Part shown: in pieces, positions 20,318 to 32,900 of the stretch
How the letters are laid out: every line of letters begins with the position of its first letter
Position numbering within the stretch: position 1 is the first letter of the stretch
Assembly (NCBI GenBank): GCA_963210315.1
Contig: OY723250.1
Coordinates: 2,046,001 to 2,110,000, forward strand
DNA: 64,000 bases
Reading direction: 5' to 3'
DNA from: Rhynchopus euleeides
Taxonomy: Eukaryota; Euglenozoa; Diplonemea; Diplonemida; Diplonemidae
Translations under genes and position numbers: made by a program
The notes under the pieces: generated by a model
What the model saw: only the letters and a program-made list of their open reading frames with translations
Databases searched by the model: none
What the model was told of the DNA's origin: nothing

Positions 20318-23062
20318 CCCTCCTTCATCGGCATTCAGCCTTTGAAGAAGAAGCCCTCCTGGCGGGGCCCTCCTCAATGCTTCTATATCTGTCTGGCCAC
20401 GCTGCACTGTCCCGTTTTTGGTCAGAACAACTAGTTTTTCCAACTAAAAAGACTCGTGGCAGCGCTCGGTATCTGTACATTCGTACAGACAAAGAACGCA
20501 ACTCCAAGTCTTTTTTGCGTCTCCATCTGCCGGTTCTAGTTAGCCAGGTCTACCTGATACCTGCAGTGTGACAAGACGATGTGTGCGATACTGCATTAAT
20601 CATAATTATCGATCGTGCCTGGCTTTCCCCGTCAGAAGGGCGCCTTGTGCCTGATGTTCTGCGACCCAGCCTTCGAAGCAGAGCACATTTGGTGCCCTGC
20701 TGCGACCCACCGCATCTGAGCACGGAAGACGGCGTGGGCGATTCCATCGCATGTCTCCATCCGAGGTATATGGCATACCCCACCCCGCCCCCTTGTAACC
20801 CCATGCCAACACAGCACTGTGTCTCGGGGCTGTGTCTGCCAGACACCACCCCACATGCTGCAGGCGGTTGTCTCCGTCTGTCTCGTTGAGTTGTTGCCGG
20901 TCCCTCGGAGCAGGACAGGCTCCTCAGATCACTACCTGCAACAGGGTGAAGGGGGATGGTAGTGGTCACGCTTTCTCCCCCCGCCCCCTTTTGACAGAAC
21001 ACGGCCTGCACAGCAGCAAAAGCGGTGAACATGGTGCCCGTGCGTGTCCCTTTCCCTTACTTTCTGTGATGCGATATTTTACGACCTCTCAATATCGACG
21101 TCTGCGCTCCTTTCCGCAAGGCCCAATATGTGCGGGGGGGGCGGGGGTGCAGGAAAAGCCCCCCCACCCCGCACCCCTCTCGAATACAGATCGTTCTTCC
21201 CCCGGATGCGTCTCATGCCTTGGATGACCCACAAATAGGGTTGCATGTCCTGAGATGTACTGACCACCGAAAAAGATATTTTATAAAAGGACCCCGTCGT
21301 ATGTAATGCGTTTGTTTGTGCAACCGGGGGGGATGTGTGAATCTGCAGAAGGGAAACATGGACGATACGCTATGAAGGCCCAGCCTCTGCGGTTGGGTCT
21401 CGCAGTGTACACTGACTCAAGCAGAGAGAGTCAGAAATGACATTGCAGAGAAACCATGCCACCGCATTGCTGCCACAGCTCCTTCATCGGTCGAGTACGC
21501 TTCTCGCTTCCGAGCGGGTGATTGTGCGTGTTCTGCCAACAAAATGAAGCTTCAAAGAAAAATTCAAGATAACAAAGCCACAAAATCTTTCTTGGTTTCA
21601 TTTTGTGGCAGCCTCTCACGGTTCCAACGATGACATGTTCCCCTCCAACACGCAAACCTCTGTGGGAGTGGTCGTGGTGGCCGAAGGAACGGCGACAATG
21701 AGCACACACCCACCCCACCCCCACCCCCTCTTCCTGTGTTGCTTTCAGCAACAGCACCCGTGCCCTCCCTGAACTGTCGATGTCTTGCGGTGTTGGGAAT
21801 GGCTTGAGAATAGTGCCTTCCCGCTCCGTGGAGGGAGGACGTGAACAGCTGAGGTGCAAAAAGGGTGCCACAGTCTTGCCGGGTATTTTTTGGGCCTGGC
21901 CCACATGACACCAGCAGCAGATGTGTGCGTGCGACAGGTGGGGCGGTCGTACATTTCTGCTCGGTGTGCCTCCCTATACTGAAGAAACAAGAAAACGTAA
22001 ACAGCAACAAAAGAGACGACTGGTGTGAGCGCGTGTGTTGGGACTTCCAAATCCAAATAATTAGGGGGTGTGCGTGGTGGATGGTGACTTTCTTACGCTC
22101 CGTGACACTGCGTGTCAAAAGGTGTGCCGCTTTTGCAAGCCAGAGAGGGGTTTTTTGTGTGTGACGGCAGCTCACCGAGAAACTCACTTCTCCGCATGCA
22201 TTTCAGAGCGCAAGGATCCCCCCTGCCCCCCCCTCATGCCCCAATACCTTCATTTCTTCGATCCTCTGAATGTCTCGGAACAGCCTGCTGTCTCGAGGTT
22301 CCCATGATTGAGCAGATCAGCAGGGCCGGCATCCCTGGACCCACCCCTCTGCCACACACACGCTCAGGTCTCATCACTTATTTACTTCGTCCAATTCTGC
22401 CTCCCGGGGGTCGCTCTTGCTTCCTGTTGTTAGGGTGACCACCTTCCCCCCGTCCCCATCGAAGGCGCCGCAAACGACATCGCACCCTCGTCTGAGGGGC
22501 GCGCGTGTGTCATTGGCGTGAGTTGGGCTTTTGTTTTGCCCCGGATTTGGCGCACAAAACAACGGCCCTATCTATAATTCTGCACCGTTGCAATGAAAGA
22601 GGAAAAGTGGAACACAAAAAGGTCTGCAGCAGGCATTGTAGTCGTGCTGGAGTGCATTTTTCTGCTGTATCAGAGACACGCATCTAGCCTCCACGGTGTG
22701 TGCGTGTCGCCGCGCGCAGCGTGACTTGATGTGTTTGCTGGTGCCCACAACAACGAGATTCCTTCTCATTGCAAAATGAACTCAAGCGAAAAAGGCAAAA
22801 GAAAATCGGAACACCACCCCATCGGGCCACCCCTATATGACAGAGGGTACAACATGAACGAAGAAGTCTGGGCTTTGCTATGGTGCCGAACACGGTGCGT
22901 TTTGGTGTGTTTCCCCCTCTTTATTATGGGAGAAACACGTCGAACTTTTGCCGAATAATTGCGTATAGTGAAGAGCCTCAGAAGAATGATGCCAAGAGTG
23001 CTGCCGAGAAAAGAATACCAGGGCCAGTCAAGCCGCCTGACGGTGTTGTTGCTTCCGCCACA
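20318..23062. other. Gene-free region between the 8-TM gene and element H
   Basis: No frame shows protein-like composition over more than a short span. C and G runs lie near 20975-20990 and 21130-21175. A T-rich/GTTTTGCCC block near 22530-22580 resembles 33045-33085, so part of this may be decayed dispersed repeat. Confidence 0.5.
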
Positions 23063-23394
23063 TACCGTAACCGAGGTAATTTATGGAACGACTATATCCC
23101 TTGTACGATAAATTAGGGAACGATAAATTTAAGGGACGGCCAAAATTAAGGAACGTTTATCGTTCCTTAATTTTATCGTTCATTGATTTGCACTTTCACT
23201 ACCACACCACTGCAGCAGTTGGGGGGTCGGGAGGGGCTCTGAGCGAGGAGACGTACGATGCCCGCCACAAACAGCAAGCCGCTGCAGCAAGTAAGTCTCC
23301 GACAGTGATTGATCTCCCGAAGCGAGATACAGGCAACTCCAAAAGTGACCCCGGCAGTTGCAGCCGAAGTGAGGGAGTGAGGGGTTTGAGGCCC

Positions 23395-23745
23395 CCCGCA
23401 TAGCTCTCAGTGACACCGTCAAATTGACTGACTGACTCTGATTGACACTGACCGAAAAGTTGTCTGGGGGCTATTGTACTGACTGACTCCGACTGACTCT
23501 GACCCAGAAGTTGTCTGTGGGTCAGAGTCAGTCGGAGTCAGTCAGTACAATAGCCCCCAGACAACTTTTCGGTCAGAGTCAATCAGAGTCAGTCAGTCAA
23601 TTTGACCGAGGGAGTCTTCGCTACGGGGTGATCGCCAGTGCATTTTGGTGCATTTCCAAAGGAAGCTAGGTGAAAACTGACGAAGAATAACGAAGCATAA
23701 CGACCAGCGAAGACCCCCCGAGTCACTGAGAGCTATGCCCCAGGT
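23395..23745. repeat. Palindrome with GACTGACT units, split by MITE K3
   Basis: GCATAGCTCTCAGTGAC at the left is the reverse complement of GTCACTGAGAGCTATGC at the right. In between, GTCAAATTGACTGACTG (about 23420) pairs with CAGTCAGTCAATTTGAC (about 23590-23606), folding about 23460-23580 into a long hairpin. K3 sits in the right arm and displaces its outer end. Confidence 0.85.
23611..23719. mobile_element. K3: hairpin MITE nested in a palindrome
   Basis: It starts GGAGTCTTCGCTACGGGG and ends CAGCGAAGACCCCCC. GAG on both sides (23608-23610 and 23720-23722) is the 3-bp target duplication. It is the innermost of three nested elements. Confidence 0.85.
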
Positions 23746-23935
23746 TCCCTGCCTGGGCACGGATACGAGAGAGACCATGAATGGGGACGCAGGATGCCCA
23801 TCCCTCCCCATCTTTGCCCAGGGCTGCAACACGCAAATTTATATCCCTTGTACGATAAAGTAAGGAACGATAAATTTAAGGAACGGCCAAAATTAAGGGA
23901 CATTTATCGTTCCTTAAATTACCTCGGTTACGGTA

Positions 23936-26460
23936 TTGTTGGTGGCGCTGCAGGGTGAGGATCCCTGACGCCTGCAGTCCCCGCCAACAAGGAACCACAC
24001 GGAATACCGAGAAGGCGTTTGCTTGACGAGGAAGGCCCATCACCCAGCCCGGCGTTTCTTTTCCCCGCCGGGCTCGATTCTTCCATTCGGAATTACTCCT
24101 TTTCGTCACCCCCACCCCGCCGGGCCCGCAACCTTTCATCGTATGTTTTGCCTTTGAGCCGTGAACATGATATCTTCGCCCTTCTTTCCCCGTGTGCAAA
24201 TTTATCCCGTGTTTCTGACTTTCATCGCGTGTCCCCACACGAGCTTGGTGCTTTCTGTGGGCTCTACTGAGGCTACAACACAGCACTCAGCGCCACAGTG
24301 ACCGGAGCACGACAAGCCTAGAGAGGGCCAGATGGTATTTGTTTTAACGTCATGATGCGACAAACCGAGGTCGTGAAGTCACGAAGGAGATATGGCGACT
24401 GAATCTTGAGGATTAACACCTTCAAACACAGGAACCCATGCATCCCCAGCACTTCAATGTACTCTGAACAGTTCAGTAAGAGGTATTCCACCTGGTCGGG
24501 AAGTGGGTGTCTCCGTGACTCGAAGCGCACCAAAACAGGTCGCACCACAAAGTGGCAGGCTGCGCCATCCTGGTCACTGCTGCAGTCCAATCGCATTATT
24601 TTTCAGCACACTTTGATGCAAGCAGAAAGTGTCGCAATCTGTTCTCTTTCATCTTCTTCGTTTGGACGTTCGCTTTCCTGCACTTGAGAGCGTTGCCTCT
24701 CGCAATAGGAATCAGTTATTTTGGTTTGTTTCGTACTGTTTCTCCCGCGCCTTTCGCTGGCAGGGCGTGGATAGCTTCTCCCGTTTGGCCTGTGTGCACA
24801 TGCTGCACACCGCCTGTCGTGATGTGTGTGTGGGTTTCTTGAAGTGAAATTTTCTGAATAACCCCGCCCCTCAGCCAGGCCGTGCCAAACCTGAACCCCT
24901 CGTGTTGAACACCACGAGGCCTGTTTTTCGCCCTGCTTCCGTCCCGCGCTCTTTAAACGTCTCAGTGACTCTCACTCTGCGGTGTTGTCATTAGCCCATA
25001 AGCCTGATCCCCGTGAGGGTGTCCCTCCCGGCCTCTTCTTCGTGCTTTTCACCAAGTTCACAGTCCAAGATGCAAACCGGCATATTCTGGAGCAATCAAA
25101 ACAAAGACAAGGGGGGATTTCGCTCTGTGCCCGACACGTGTGTCTGTCCTGTCTCCTATTGAGGGAGGTGGATTCACTCTTCTGCACTCCCGAGCGAAAG
25201 CCACCCGGATTGCGCGTCATTGGCCTGCCTTGCCAAGGAACTGGTGTCACATGCTTGAGGTCAGGGTGGGTGCCACTCCCACGGGCCTTTCTTCCTCACG
25301 TGAAGAGACTTGATGTCTCACTCACAGAGGAAAGGGGGGATGATACGGCCCGGCAAAAGGATTCTGCCCTTCAGACAGGGAGGGACTGGTGGAAGCAGTC
25401 AGCAGAACAACATCCCCGTATGAATTCCAGAACAAGGCAACTCAGCGTGCCGTGAATGCTGTGTGGCATATATAACTTCATAGTTTCTCGCCAAGGCATG
25501 GTCAAGTCGGTCACCCTTTCCCCCCCCCCCCAAGAAGAAGCAAAGGTATTCTGCAACACATGAATCTGCCTCAGAAAACCACTGAAAGCCTTGGAATGTG
25601 TTGTCGTGATGTCCGGGTGGGGGGACGATGCCTGACGGAAGGGTGAATTGTGTGCTGCTTATCGTTTACGGTCGGTTGCCATTTTTTGTGTCAAACGCAC
25701 CGTGCTCACGGTGAGGGGTGCTCCGCACCCCTCACCTTCACAAGGCGAGGGGGGGTTGTGGAAGCGGCAACGCATAAACCAAAACCCGGGTGAGAGAGTC
25801 TCAGAGGGCAGCGAACCTTTGGGACCGGGCGAAACGTAGAACCCATCCGAGATGTTGACAAGCTCCACTCCTGCAGAACGTCATGCATATCACTCATGGA
25901 AATTCAACCGTCACCCGGGGAACACCGGTATTGCCCCGTCAGCCGCCACTCGCCTCCAGGACAACACCAACCCTTGTGATGGCAGCATATATTCTGCTTC
26001 TGTGAAGTGCAACACAATCTCCCTCCTCATGGATCGCCTACCTTGCCTGCCTGTTTCTCTGCAGATCCATGTCTGAGCGAAGACTCTCCCCCCACCCACC
26101 CCCCCCCCCGACCCCTAACCGAAGGGCTATTCTCCAGAGAGCCGCCCCTGCTTAAAGACACGTATCGGATGCGGCCTGGGGTTTGTACACAGAGTGCCTC
26201 TCGTGTCGTGTGTGTGATCCTCAAGTCTCACGCCTCTTCCTTTGCGTGTCTTTGTCTGCTGCTCTGTTCGGGGGGAAAGACAAAAATCACAGAGAAGCCA
26301 CTGCTCCGCACAGCACCCAAGCGGGTGTGCGTATATTTGTGGGGCCCTGCCCGTGTTCCTGCTCAAGCCGTGTGTGTGATCCTCATGTCAAAGACTATAA
26401 AATCAAATTGCATCAAAAATTATTACCACATGCGTTACAGTCATGTCTGTTATTTTTTTT
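23936..26460. other. Gene-free region with short hairpins
   Basis: A partial family L copy lies at about 24350-24430 and an M-like fragment at about 24606-24640. A hairpin CCTCGTG/CACGAGG followed by TTTTT is at about 24898-24932. Paired hairpins ACCGTG/CACGGT and GAGGGGTG/CACCCCTC are at about 25699-25735. No supported gene. Confidence 0.5.
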
Positions 26461-26609
26461 AAACCCTGTGCCTGGAATTTTGTCCAAAAAATATCACGTT
26501 TTCGCACAAGGCATAAAATGGTCAAAAAACCCGAAAATCGGGTTTGTAGGGTATATGGGGTAATCAGGCTGGGGAAAAAAACAACAAATCACAACAAATC
26601 ACACCCGAT

Positions 26610-27148
26610 CGTCAGCTGATTGAGGGTGTGATATGAGGGTTCTATCCAACAAGGATATCAAGGCGGCACTTTCAAAGTCCTGCCAAGGACAGCGCCACGT
26701 GGGTGTGTGCTTCTGATATATGTTATGTCATCATGTGAACCCTCCCCAGCGTGTGCCAACATCCCTGACACGCTCACGAAAAGCATGACACGGAGAAAAC
26801 AGGTGCCGAAACAACCTGCCGAGCACACGGGTAGTGCCACGTTGATCCACGCAGCGATCTCCCATGACAGGAAGCCTTGTCGCCACGGCAGAGTCGCCGC
26901 AGACTGTGGGAGAGGTGTCGCCAGTCACCTTGAGGTTGCAGTGTGTCATCAGGCTAAGACCCGTGCCCTCTTCACCTCCCCTGTTAGGTTGCTCCCATAT
27001 CGTTGCCTGCTTTGGGGCCTGAAGGACATAGGGGTCCAGCAGGCACTTGAGCATCGCAAGGCATGAGTGGCTGTTTCAAACTCCTGGTGCAAGCACCCGT
27101 CATGGTCTGGGGAAGCCCTCCCAGGTAGTTTAACGTCTTGCCCAGGAC
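26610..27148 (-). repeat. Repeat unit R in element B, first copy
   Basis: This full-length R has the diagnostic residues of A's right arm (VRLL, QALEH in the frame read) but the orientation of A's left arm. It therefore appears inverted relative to A. Confidence 0.85.
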
Positions 27149-27581
27149 ACCCGATCACAACAGATCACAACAAATCACAAGGCAAATGTTGTGATTTGTT
27201 GTGATTTTTTGCGATTTGTTGCGGCCAGTTGTGATTTGTTGTGACTAGGTGTGACGCTGGGGAGGGTTCACATGATGACATAACATATATCAGAAGCACA
27301 CACCCACGTGGCGCTGTCCTTGGCAGGACTTTGAAAGTGCCGCCTTGATATCCTTGTTGGATAGAACCCTCATATCACACCCTCAATCAGCTGACGACGT
27401 GGTGTGATTTGTTGTGACCAGTTGTGACGACTTGTGACCCTTTTGTGATGAGTTGTGATGAGGTGTGATCTGTTGTGATCTGTTGTGATCGCGATCCAAA
27501 ATTTTAAATTTTTGAAATTTTGGATCGCGATCACAACAGATCACAACAGATCACAACAGATCACAACAGATCACAACAGAT

Positions 27582-28123
27582 CGTCAGCTGATTGAGGGTG
27601 TGATATGAGGGTTCTATCCAACAAGGATATCAAGGCGGCACTTTCAAAGTCCTGCCAAGGACAGCGCCACGTGGGTGTGTGCTTCTGATATATGTTATGT
27701 CATCATGTGAACCCTCCCCAGCGTGTGCCAACATCCCTGACACGCTCACGAAAAGCATGACACGGAGAAAACAGGTGCCGAAACAACCTGCCGAGCACAC
27801 GGGTGGTGCCACGTTGATCCACGCAGCGATCTCCCATGACAGGAAGCCTTGTCGCCACGGCAGAGTCGCCGCAGACTGTGGGAGAGGTGTCGCCAGTCAC
27901 CTTGAGGTTGCAGTGTGTCATCAGGCTAAGACCCGTGCCCTCTTCACCTCCCCTATTAGGTTGCTCCCATATCGTTGCCTGCTTTGGGGCCTGAAGGACA
28001 TAGGGGTCCAGCAGGCACGTGAGCATCGCAAGGCATGAGTGGCTGTTTCAAACTCCTGGTGCAAGTACCCGTCATGGTCTGGGGAAGCCCTCCCAGGTAG
28101 TTTAACGTCTTGCCCAGGACCAC
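27582..28123 (-). repeat. Repeat unit R in element B, second copy
   Basis: This copy has the left-arm type of element A (IRLL, QAREH) in the same orientation. It follows a run of GATCACAACA motifs and ends in the GGACCAC boundary found in A. Confidence 0.85.
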
Positions 28124-29198
28124 ACCCGATCACAACAGATCACAACAAATCACAAGGCAAATGTTGTGATTTGTTGTGGCGCTGTCCTTGGCAGGACTTT
28201 GAAAGTGCCGCCTTGATATCCTTGTTGGATAGAACCCTCATATCACACCCTCAATCAGCTGACGATTTGTTGTGATTTGTTGTGATTTTTTGCGATTTGT
28301 TGCGGCCAGTTGTGATTTGTTGTGACTAGGTGTGACGTGGTCCTGGGCAAGACGTTAAACTACCTGGGAGGGCTTCCCCAGACCATGACGGGTGCTTGCA
28401 CCAGGAGTTTGAAACAGCCACTCATGCCTTGCGATGCTCAAGTGCCTGCTGGACCCCTATGTCCTTCAGGCCCCAAAGCAGGCAACGATATGGGAGCAAC
28501 CTAACAGGGGAGGTGAAGAGGGCACGGGTCTTTCACAACAGATCACAACAGATCACAACAGATCACACCTCATCACAACTCATCACAACTCATCACAACT
28601 CATCACAACTCATCACAACTCATCACAACTCATCACAACTCATCACAACTCATCACAACTCATCACAACTCATCACAACTCATCACAAAAGGGTCACAAG
28701 TCGTCACAACTGGTCGCAACAAATCACAACTGGCCACAACAAATCGCAACAAATTGCAACAAATCACAACAAATCACAACATTTGGCGTTGTGATTTGTT
28801 GTGATCGGGTGTGATTCGTTGTGATTTGTTGTTTTTTCCCCCAGCCTGATTACCCCACTATATGTCCCCTGTCTGAAAATGCAAAATATGGCCCCGCAGG
28901 TGCCCCCAGAGTGATTTAAAATTGGAAAATCGACATTTTCCACCTACGGGAAATCCCCCAAAATAGGGGGTCCCCAGTCACGAACCCCAAAAAATGTCCC
29001 GCGCGCCTCTAAGGCACTCTGGATTTTTATTATGTCATCCAGATGTCACATCTGGGTCCAGGAACACCGGTTTTTGGCCTCAGGAAGTCGAAAAATATGT
29101 GTGGAAATTTTATTCCTGACCAGGATCCCCTAAAAGCCCGATTTCCCCTGTTTACACATGGGGGATTTCTTGCAACGCCCGCTCGTGTGCTGAGTGTG

Positions 29199-29648
29199 TT
29201 ATCCGCGACGTGGATGCGGTCGCCCTCTTCCTCCCAGAAGCCACTGATCTTCCTCATCCAACTTCACCTCTGGATGTACGCGGCACGTGCTTGGGTTGTC
29301 CTGTCGCAGTGCAGCAGAAGGTCCCCTGTGCACTGCTGCCCAAGCCATTTCGGCTGCACGGAATACGCCACGCAGAGTAACGTGGTATCGCGTGACCAGC
29401 TCGTGAGGCTTGTGCCCCGAATCGAATCGATAGGCTGCGAGCTGCATTGCCTCGGTCAGTTGATGTCCTTGTGTGTGCATTTTTGTGCACAACAGTCCCT
29501 TGGGTATCTGCAGCGCAGGTGCCTGCACTGGACCAGGACTCCTGATTTGCCTCTGGCACTTGTGATCGGAACGGATGCGGCGACATGCCACGGTGCCCAT
29601 GAATAGCCATGCCGGCACGAAAGTACGTTCACGACGGTTGATTACCAT
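29199..29648 (-). CDS. Possible transposase-like remnant with HTH-like segment
   Basis: The frame runs 149 codons from an ATG at 29648. Residues about 64-100 (LTEAMQLAAYRFDSGHKP then VTRYHVTLRGVFRAAEM) have the spacing of a helix-turn-helix, as in the N-terminal part of many DNA transposases. A GRGRP stretch follows near the end, also common in Tc1/IS630-type linkers. No DDE/D catalytic part is visible, and the frame ends in DNA resembling the flanks. It lies inside candidate element O. The opposite strand has an overlapping 187-codon frame, so the assignment is tentative. Confidence 0.25.
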   Translation of the reverse strand: MVINRRERTFVPAWLFMGTVACRRIRSDHKCQRQIRSPGPVQAPALQIPKGLLCTKMHTQGHQLTEAMQLAAYRFDSGHKPHELVTRYHVTLRGVFRAAEMAWAAVHRGPSAALRQDNPSTCRVHPEVKLDEEDQWLLGGRGRPHPRRG

Positions 29649-29903
29649 TGCTGCACTCTGTCAGAACCAAGGGTCGCAGCTCACCTGAACGCCCACCAGG
29701 CCCCCCAACAGGGGGTGAAACCAAAGGGTCCCCCCTGGGGTTTTTTAACCCAAAATTTTCGAATTCGACATGTCCCCGGGATTTCCACTATGTCGCAGAT
29801 TTCGACCATTGGGTCAAGAAAACCTAAAAATCTAGGGGGGAGGTGCTGAAGGATTGCACTGAAAATTTTATCTAACTCGGTCAAAATTCCAGGCACAGGG
29901 TTT

Positions 29904-32900
29904 TTAGCATTCTGTCGTGCCGTCGTCCCCCGAGCAAGATACCCTCGCATCCCCTCCCCAGCAATGCAAAGGCTGCGAGGAACAGTCGAGTTGTGGAATG
30001 CGCCCCCCCCCCCCCCACCCTAACTGTGCCTCACAGCTCGGACACAATATCGCCCAGGCTCGTCTCCTGCAATGGCGGGGGTTTCTTTGAAATGGAGAAG
30101 ATCTCTTCTCACACACGATGTCTGCACAGCGTGCGACACATCCTCCTGTGTGCGAGGATTCTCAAAGACGGCAGGGACGACACCCTCAAGCGTACCCCCC
30201 CTCTTCCCCTCCTTCCCCCAGGTCCCTCAGGCCCAGTTCATACTTGTTTATCGGATCACGATTATAGGAGTCTTCGCTGCCAGATGTGCCTACAAGGGCA
30301 TTGAGGTGCATGTACTCGATTGATCCCCTTGACGAGGTGAACCACGTCGGGCTGTTTAGCGCAGCAATCGAAGGCCCCCTATCGGAGCGTGCCCTCCTGA
30401 ACTGGGGGCCTTCTCTCCGTGGCGAAGGAAGAGGTGGTTTTTTTTACGCACACTTGTGAGCAGAAAATGTCACTCCACCACAGCCAAGCGTGCTCCGCAC
30501 ACCACTAGCCTCCCCCATCACAGGAGTTGAGGCAGTTGTGTGTGGAAGCGTCAACGCATCACAAACAAAATACGAGTAAAGAGCGGCTGTACTGGACTGA
30601 CATTTTTTGTTTGGCGGTTTTTTTTGAATTCTTCTCGCATACTGTTTGAGAGAGAAGGGGGGGAGGGGGAGAAAACGCCGGAAGACCTGCCGAATAATAA
30701 CGAAGGGGGACCTCGCGCCTCTCCCAACTCTTCACCCTTCACCTCTTTGGAGAGGTCCCGGTGCCTGCTCGAGCTGTGCCTGCTTGGTGGGGATCATGCG
30801 GTAGGTTGATTTTTCTTATTGATGATTGTCAGGGAGCCCGAGACGGAGGTGGAGCGGGGCGAGTAGGCGGAGCAGCGTCCCCACCCCCACCACCCCCCCC
30901 CCCCCCCGGGACCTTCCCCCCCCCCCCCTTTCATAGATGTGTGCAGGTGGCCGTTGTGAATGGTTAGACAGGGGCTGGCCACCCCCTCCCCCGGGCTCTG
31001 CACAGCAGGTCTGGGTTAGAAACAACATAACCCCCCCCCCCTTCCTCCCCTCCCTTCCTCCCCCCTCCCCTCCCCTCCCCTATTGATGTCCCCCCCCCCC
31101 TCCCCCAGCGCTTTGCCGCTCGTGTGAGTACCGCCCTGACTGGGAGAAAGGGTAGGGCTGGTTGGGTTGGCGGAGTTGGGCGGATGGGCGAAACGGAAAA
31201 ATCGACGAGGTCGCAGCGTCAGGGCGTTCTGGGCTGGCTGGTGGTGGTTGGGACAAGACCGACGAGATTAGAAGCGGCACTGGTAGACGGGTTTTGAGGC
31301 CCCCCGCCCCCAGGTTCCCCCTGCCCACCTGGACGGACCCAAGTGCCTCACACCGGATCTCTCCCCACCCGGTGGTCCACCTGACGGATACGTGAAAAAT
31401 CGGAAAATTTCCGAAAAAAGTCGAAAATTTTGGCCTTTCCTGGCCTATGTGGTCCCAAAGGGCCCGGGTTGCCCGGATTTTCACCCAAAAACACCCCAAA
31501 AATTTTTCCGCCGGCGGATTGGCCGCCTTCGGCGGCGTCGTCGTTTCACTCTGTACGAAGGACGTCGGTAAAGCCGAGACCTTTGTACAACCGTTTCACT
31601 TCGACTTCTTTTCGGCTGTCTGTTTGTTTGCGTTTCCAGTCCCGTGCCTGTCTGTCGTCCGGACGCCCTGTTTTTATGGTTTTCTCCTGTTGCTCCGTCA
31701 CGGCGCCTCATGTTCTGGGGTTGCACGTGTTCTTCTCGCTGTTGCGGCGCTGCCTGAAAGAACCCCCGTCCGCCCCTCTCGGCTCCATCTCCGAGTGCCT
31801 ACCTCGTTCTGTCCGCTTTCCCTAGGAGGTACAGAGAGACCCCCTCTCCCCGCCGAGCATCTCAGAAGATGCCGTGTCCCGCATCCAAATGTAGTTGCAG
31901 GTGCCCTCGGTTGCGGTGTTGTAGCGCAGTCCGCGCCGGTCGGACGCCACACGCCACTCTGGAGTGCCTCCCACCGTCTGAGACCCCGGGCCCCCCATGG
32001 GCTGGGGGGGCCTTCCATCGGCATGGCAATGCCTACCAGGTGTCGGACGCGATTCCGACTGTAAAGTGTCACAGTCTGTGGCTCGTCGATGCCAAGATCC
32101 TCGTTACGGTCCGATGAAACTGGGTGTTATTCGGAGCCCTACAACTGCAACACGGGAGGCTTGACAACCGGCTCCTGATGCAGGGAACGTATGCTGCAAT
32201 TTTATCTGCGTTCATGCAGGCGTTGCCCCGCCTGCAAGGTGACCGTCTTTTGCTGTCCTCAGGTGTACCGTACCCTGAATGGGAACGGGAAGAACGTTCC
32301 TCTCGGGCATGCTACGTTGTCGAAAACTTTGCGATACACGGCCAGCTTCCTCGTGGCCTCATGTTCTTCTGTCCCTTCTGTTGTGATGCGTCTCATGGAT
32401 GTGCCCTGCAGGGCTTCCACACAGTGTCGAGGAGTGATCCTCGCACGGAAAAACAATTGGCTTGGTCTTCCCGCTTTCGGGCTCCCGTCTCCGAGAGCCC
32501 AGCACAGTTTTGAGTCGGACCTGGGATAGCGGTTCGAACGGGAATTTCGGGCCGAACCCTGAAATTCTCCAACACCCCATATCGCACCTGAGACGCGGCT
32601 TCCTTATCTGAGGGGCCGCGTCCAAATACACGGACTTTGCTAAACTGGACCCAACTCCCCACACTCTTTTTTTGGCCATTTTTCCAAAAAATCCCCCCAT
32701 TTTTTACAAAATTTTACAGAATTTACAGTTCGTTATACATCCTCCCCAGAATTATTTTTACGCACACTTGTGAGCAGAAAATGTCACGTCACCACAGCCA
32801 AACGTGCTCCGCACACCACTAGCCTCCCCCATCACAGGAGTTGAGGTTTTGTGTGTGGAAGCGTCAACGCAATGCGTCGGTGGGTGGGGAGGTGTTGTCC

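Larger units (their letters stand above)
23063..23935. mobile_element. Element H: TA-flanked TIR element with nested insertions
   Basis: TACCGTAACCGAGGTAATTTA at the left is mirrored by AAATTACCTCGGTTACGGTA at the right. TA lies at both edges as the likely target duplication. Subterminal units of the type GGAACGATAAATTTAAGG occur at both ends (about 23117-23175 and 23855-23918). There is no transposase, so it is a non-autonomous (MITE-type) element resembling Tc1/mariner by its TA target. A palindrome and MITE K3 are nested inside. Confidence 0.85.
26556..28857. mobile_element. Element B: 2.3-kb foldback relative of A without RT
   Basis: It has the TGGGGTAATCAGG / CCTGATTACCCCA ends of A. 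Flanks GTATA and CTATA match at 4 of 5 positions. It contains two full R units in the same orientation, pieces of inverted R (27253-27393, 28180-28265 and 28338-28533), the AT hairpin (27488-27533) and a terminal array with about a dozen AACTCATCAC repeats (28566-28690). At the left, ACACCCGATCGTCAGCTG joins the TIR to R exactly where A has ACACCCGATCG next to the RT unit, so A and B differ by a deletion or insertion between these short repeats. Confidence 0.85.
26461..29903. mobile_element. Candidate outer element O enclosing element B
   Basis: CCCTGTGCCTGGAATTTTG near 26464 reappears inverted (CAAAATTCCAGGCACAGGG) at about 29882-29900. The match is about 22 bp. Element B and a minus-strand frame with helix-turn-helix character lie between. 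No convincing target duplication is seen, so this could also be an inverted pair of single-end repeats. Confidence 0.35.

Noticed and set aside
24898-24932. Bacterial-type terminator (hairpin plus T-run)
   Set aside because: No gene ends nearby and the window is eukaryotic in character. It is kept only as a hairpin note.
31447-32529. Overlapping frames as a possible gene
   Set aside because: No recognisable motif, competing frames on both strands, and no long region with consistent codon use. Noted only as possible decayed coding DNA.
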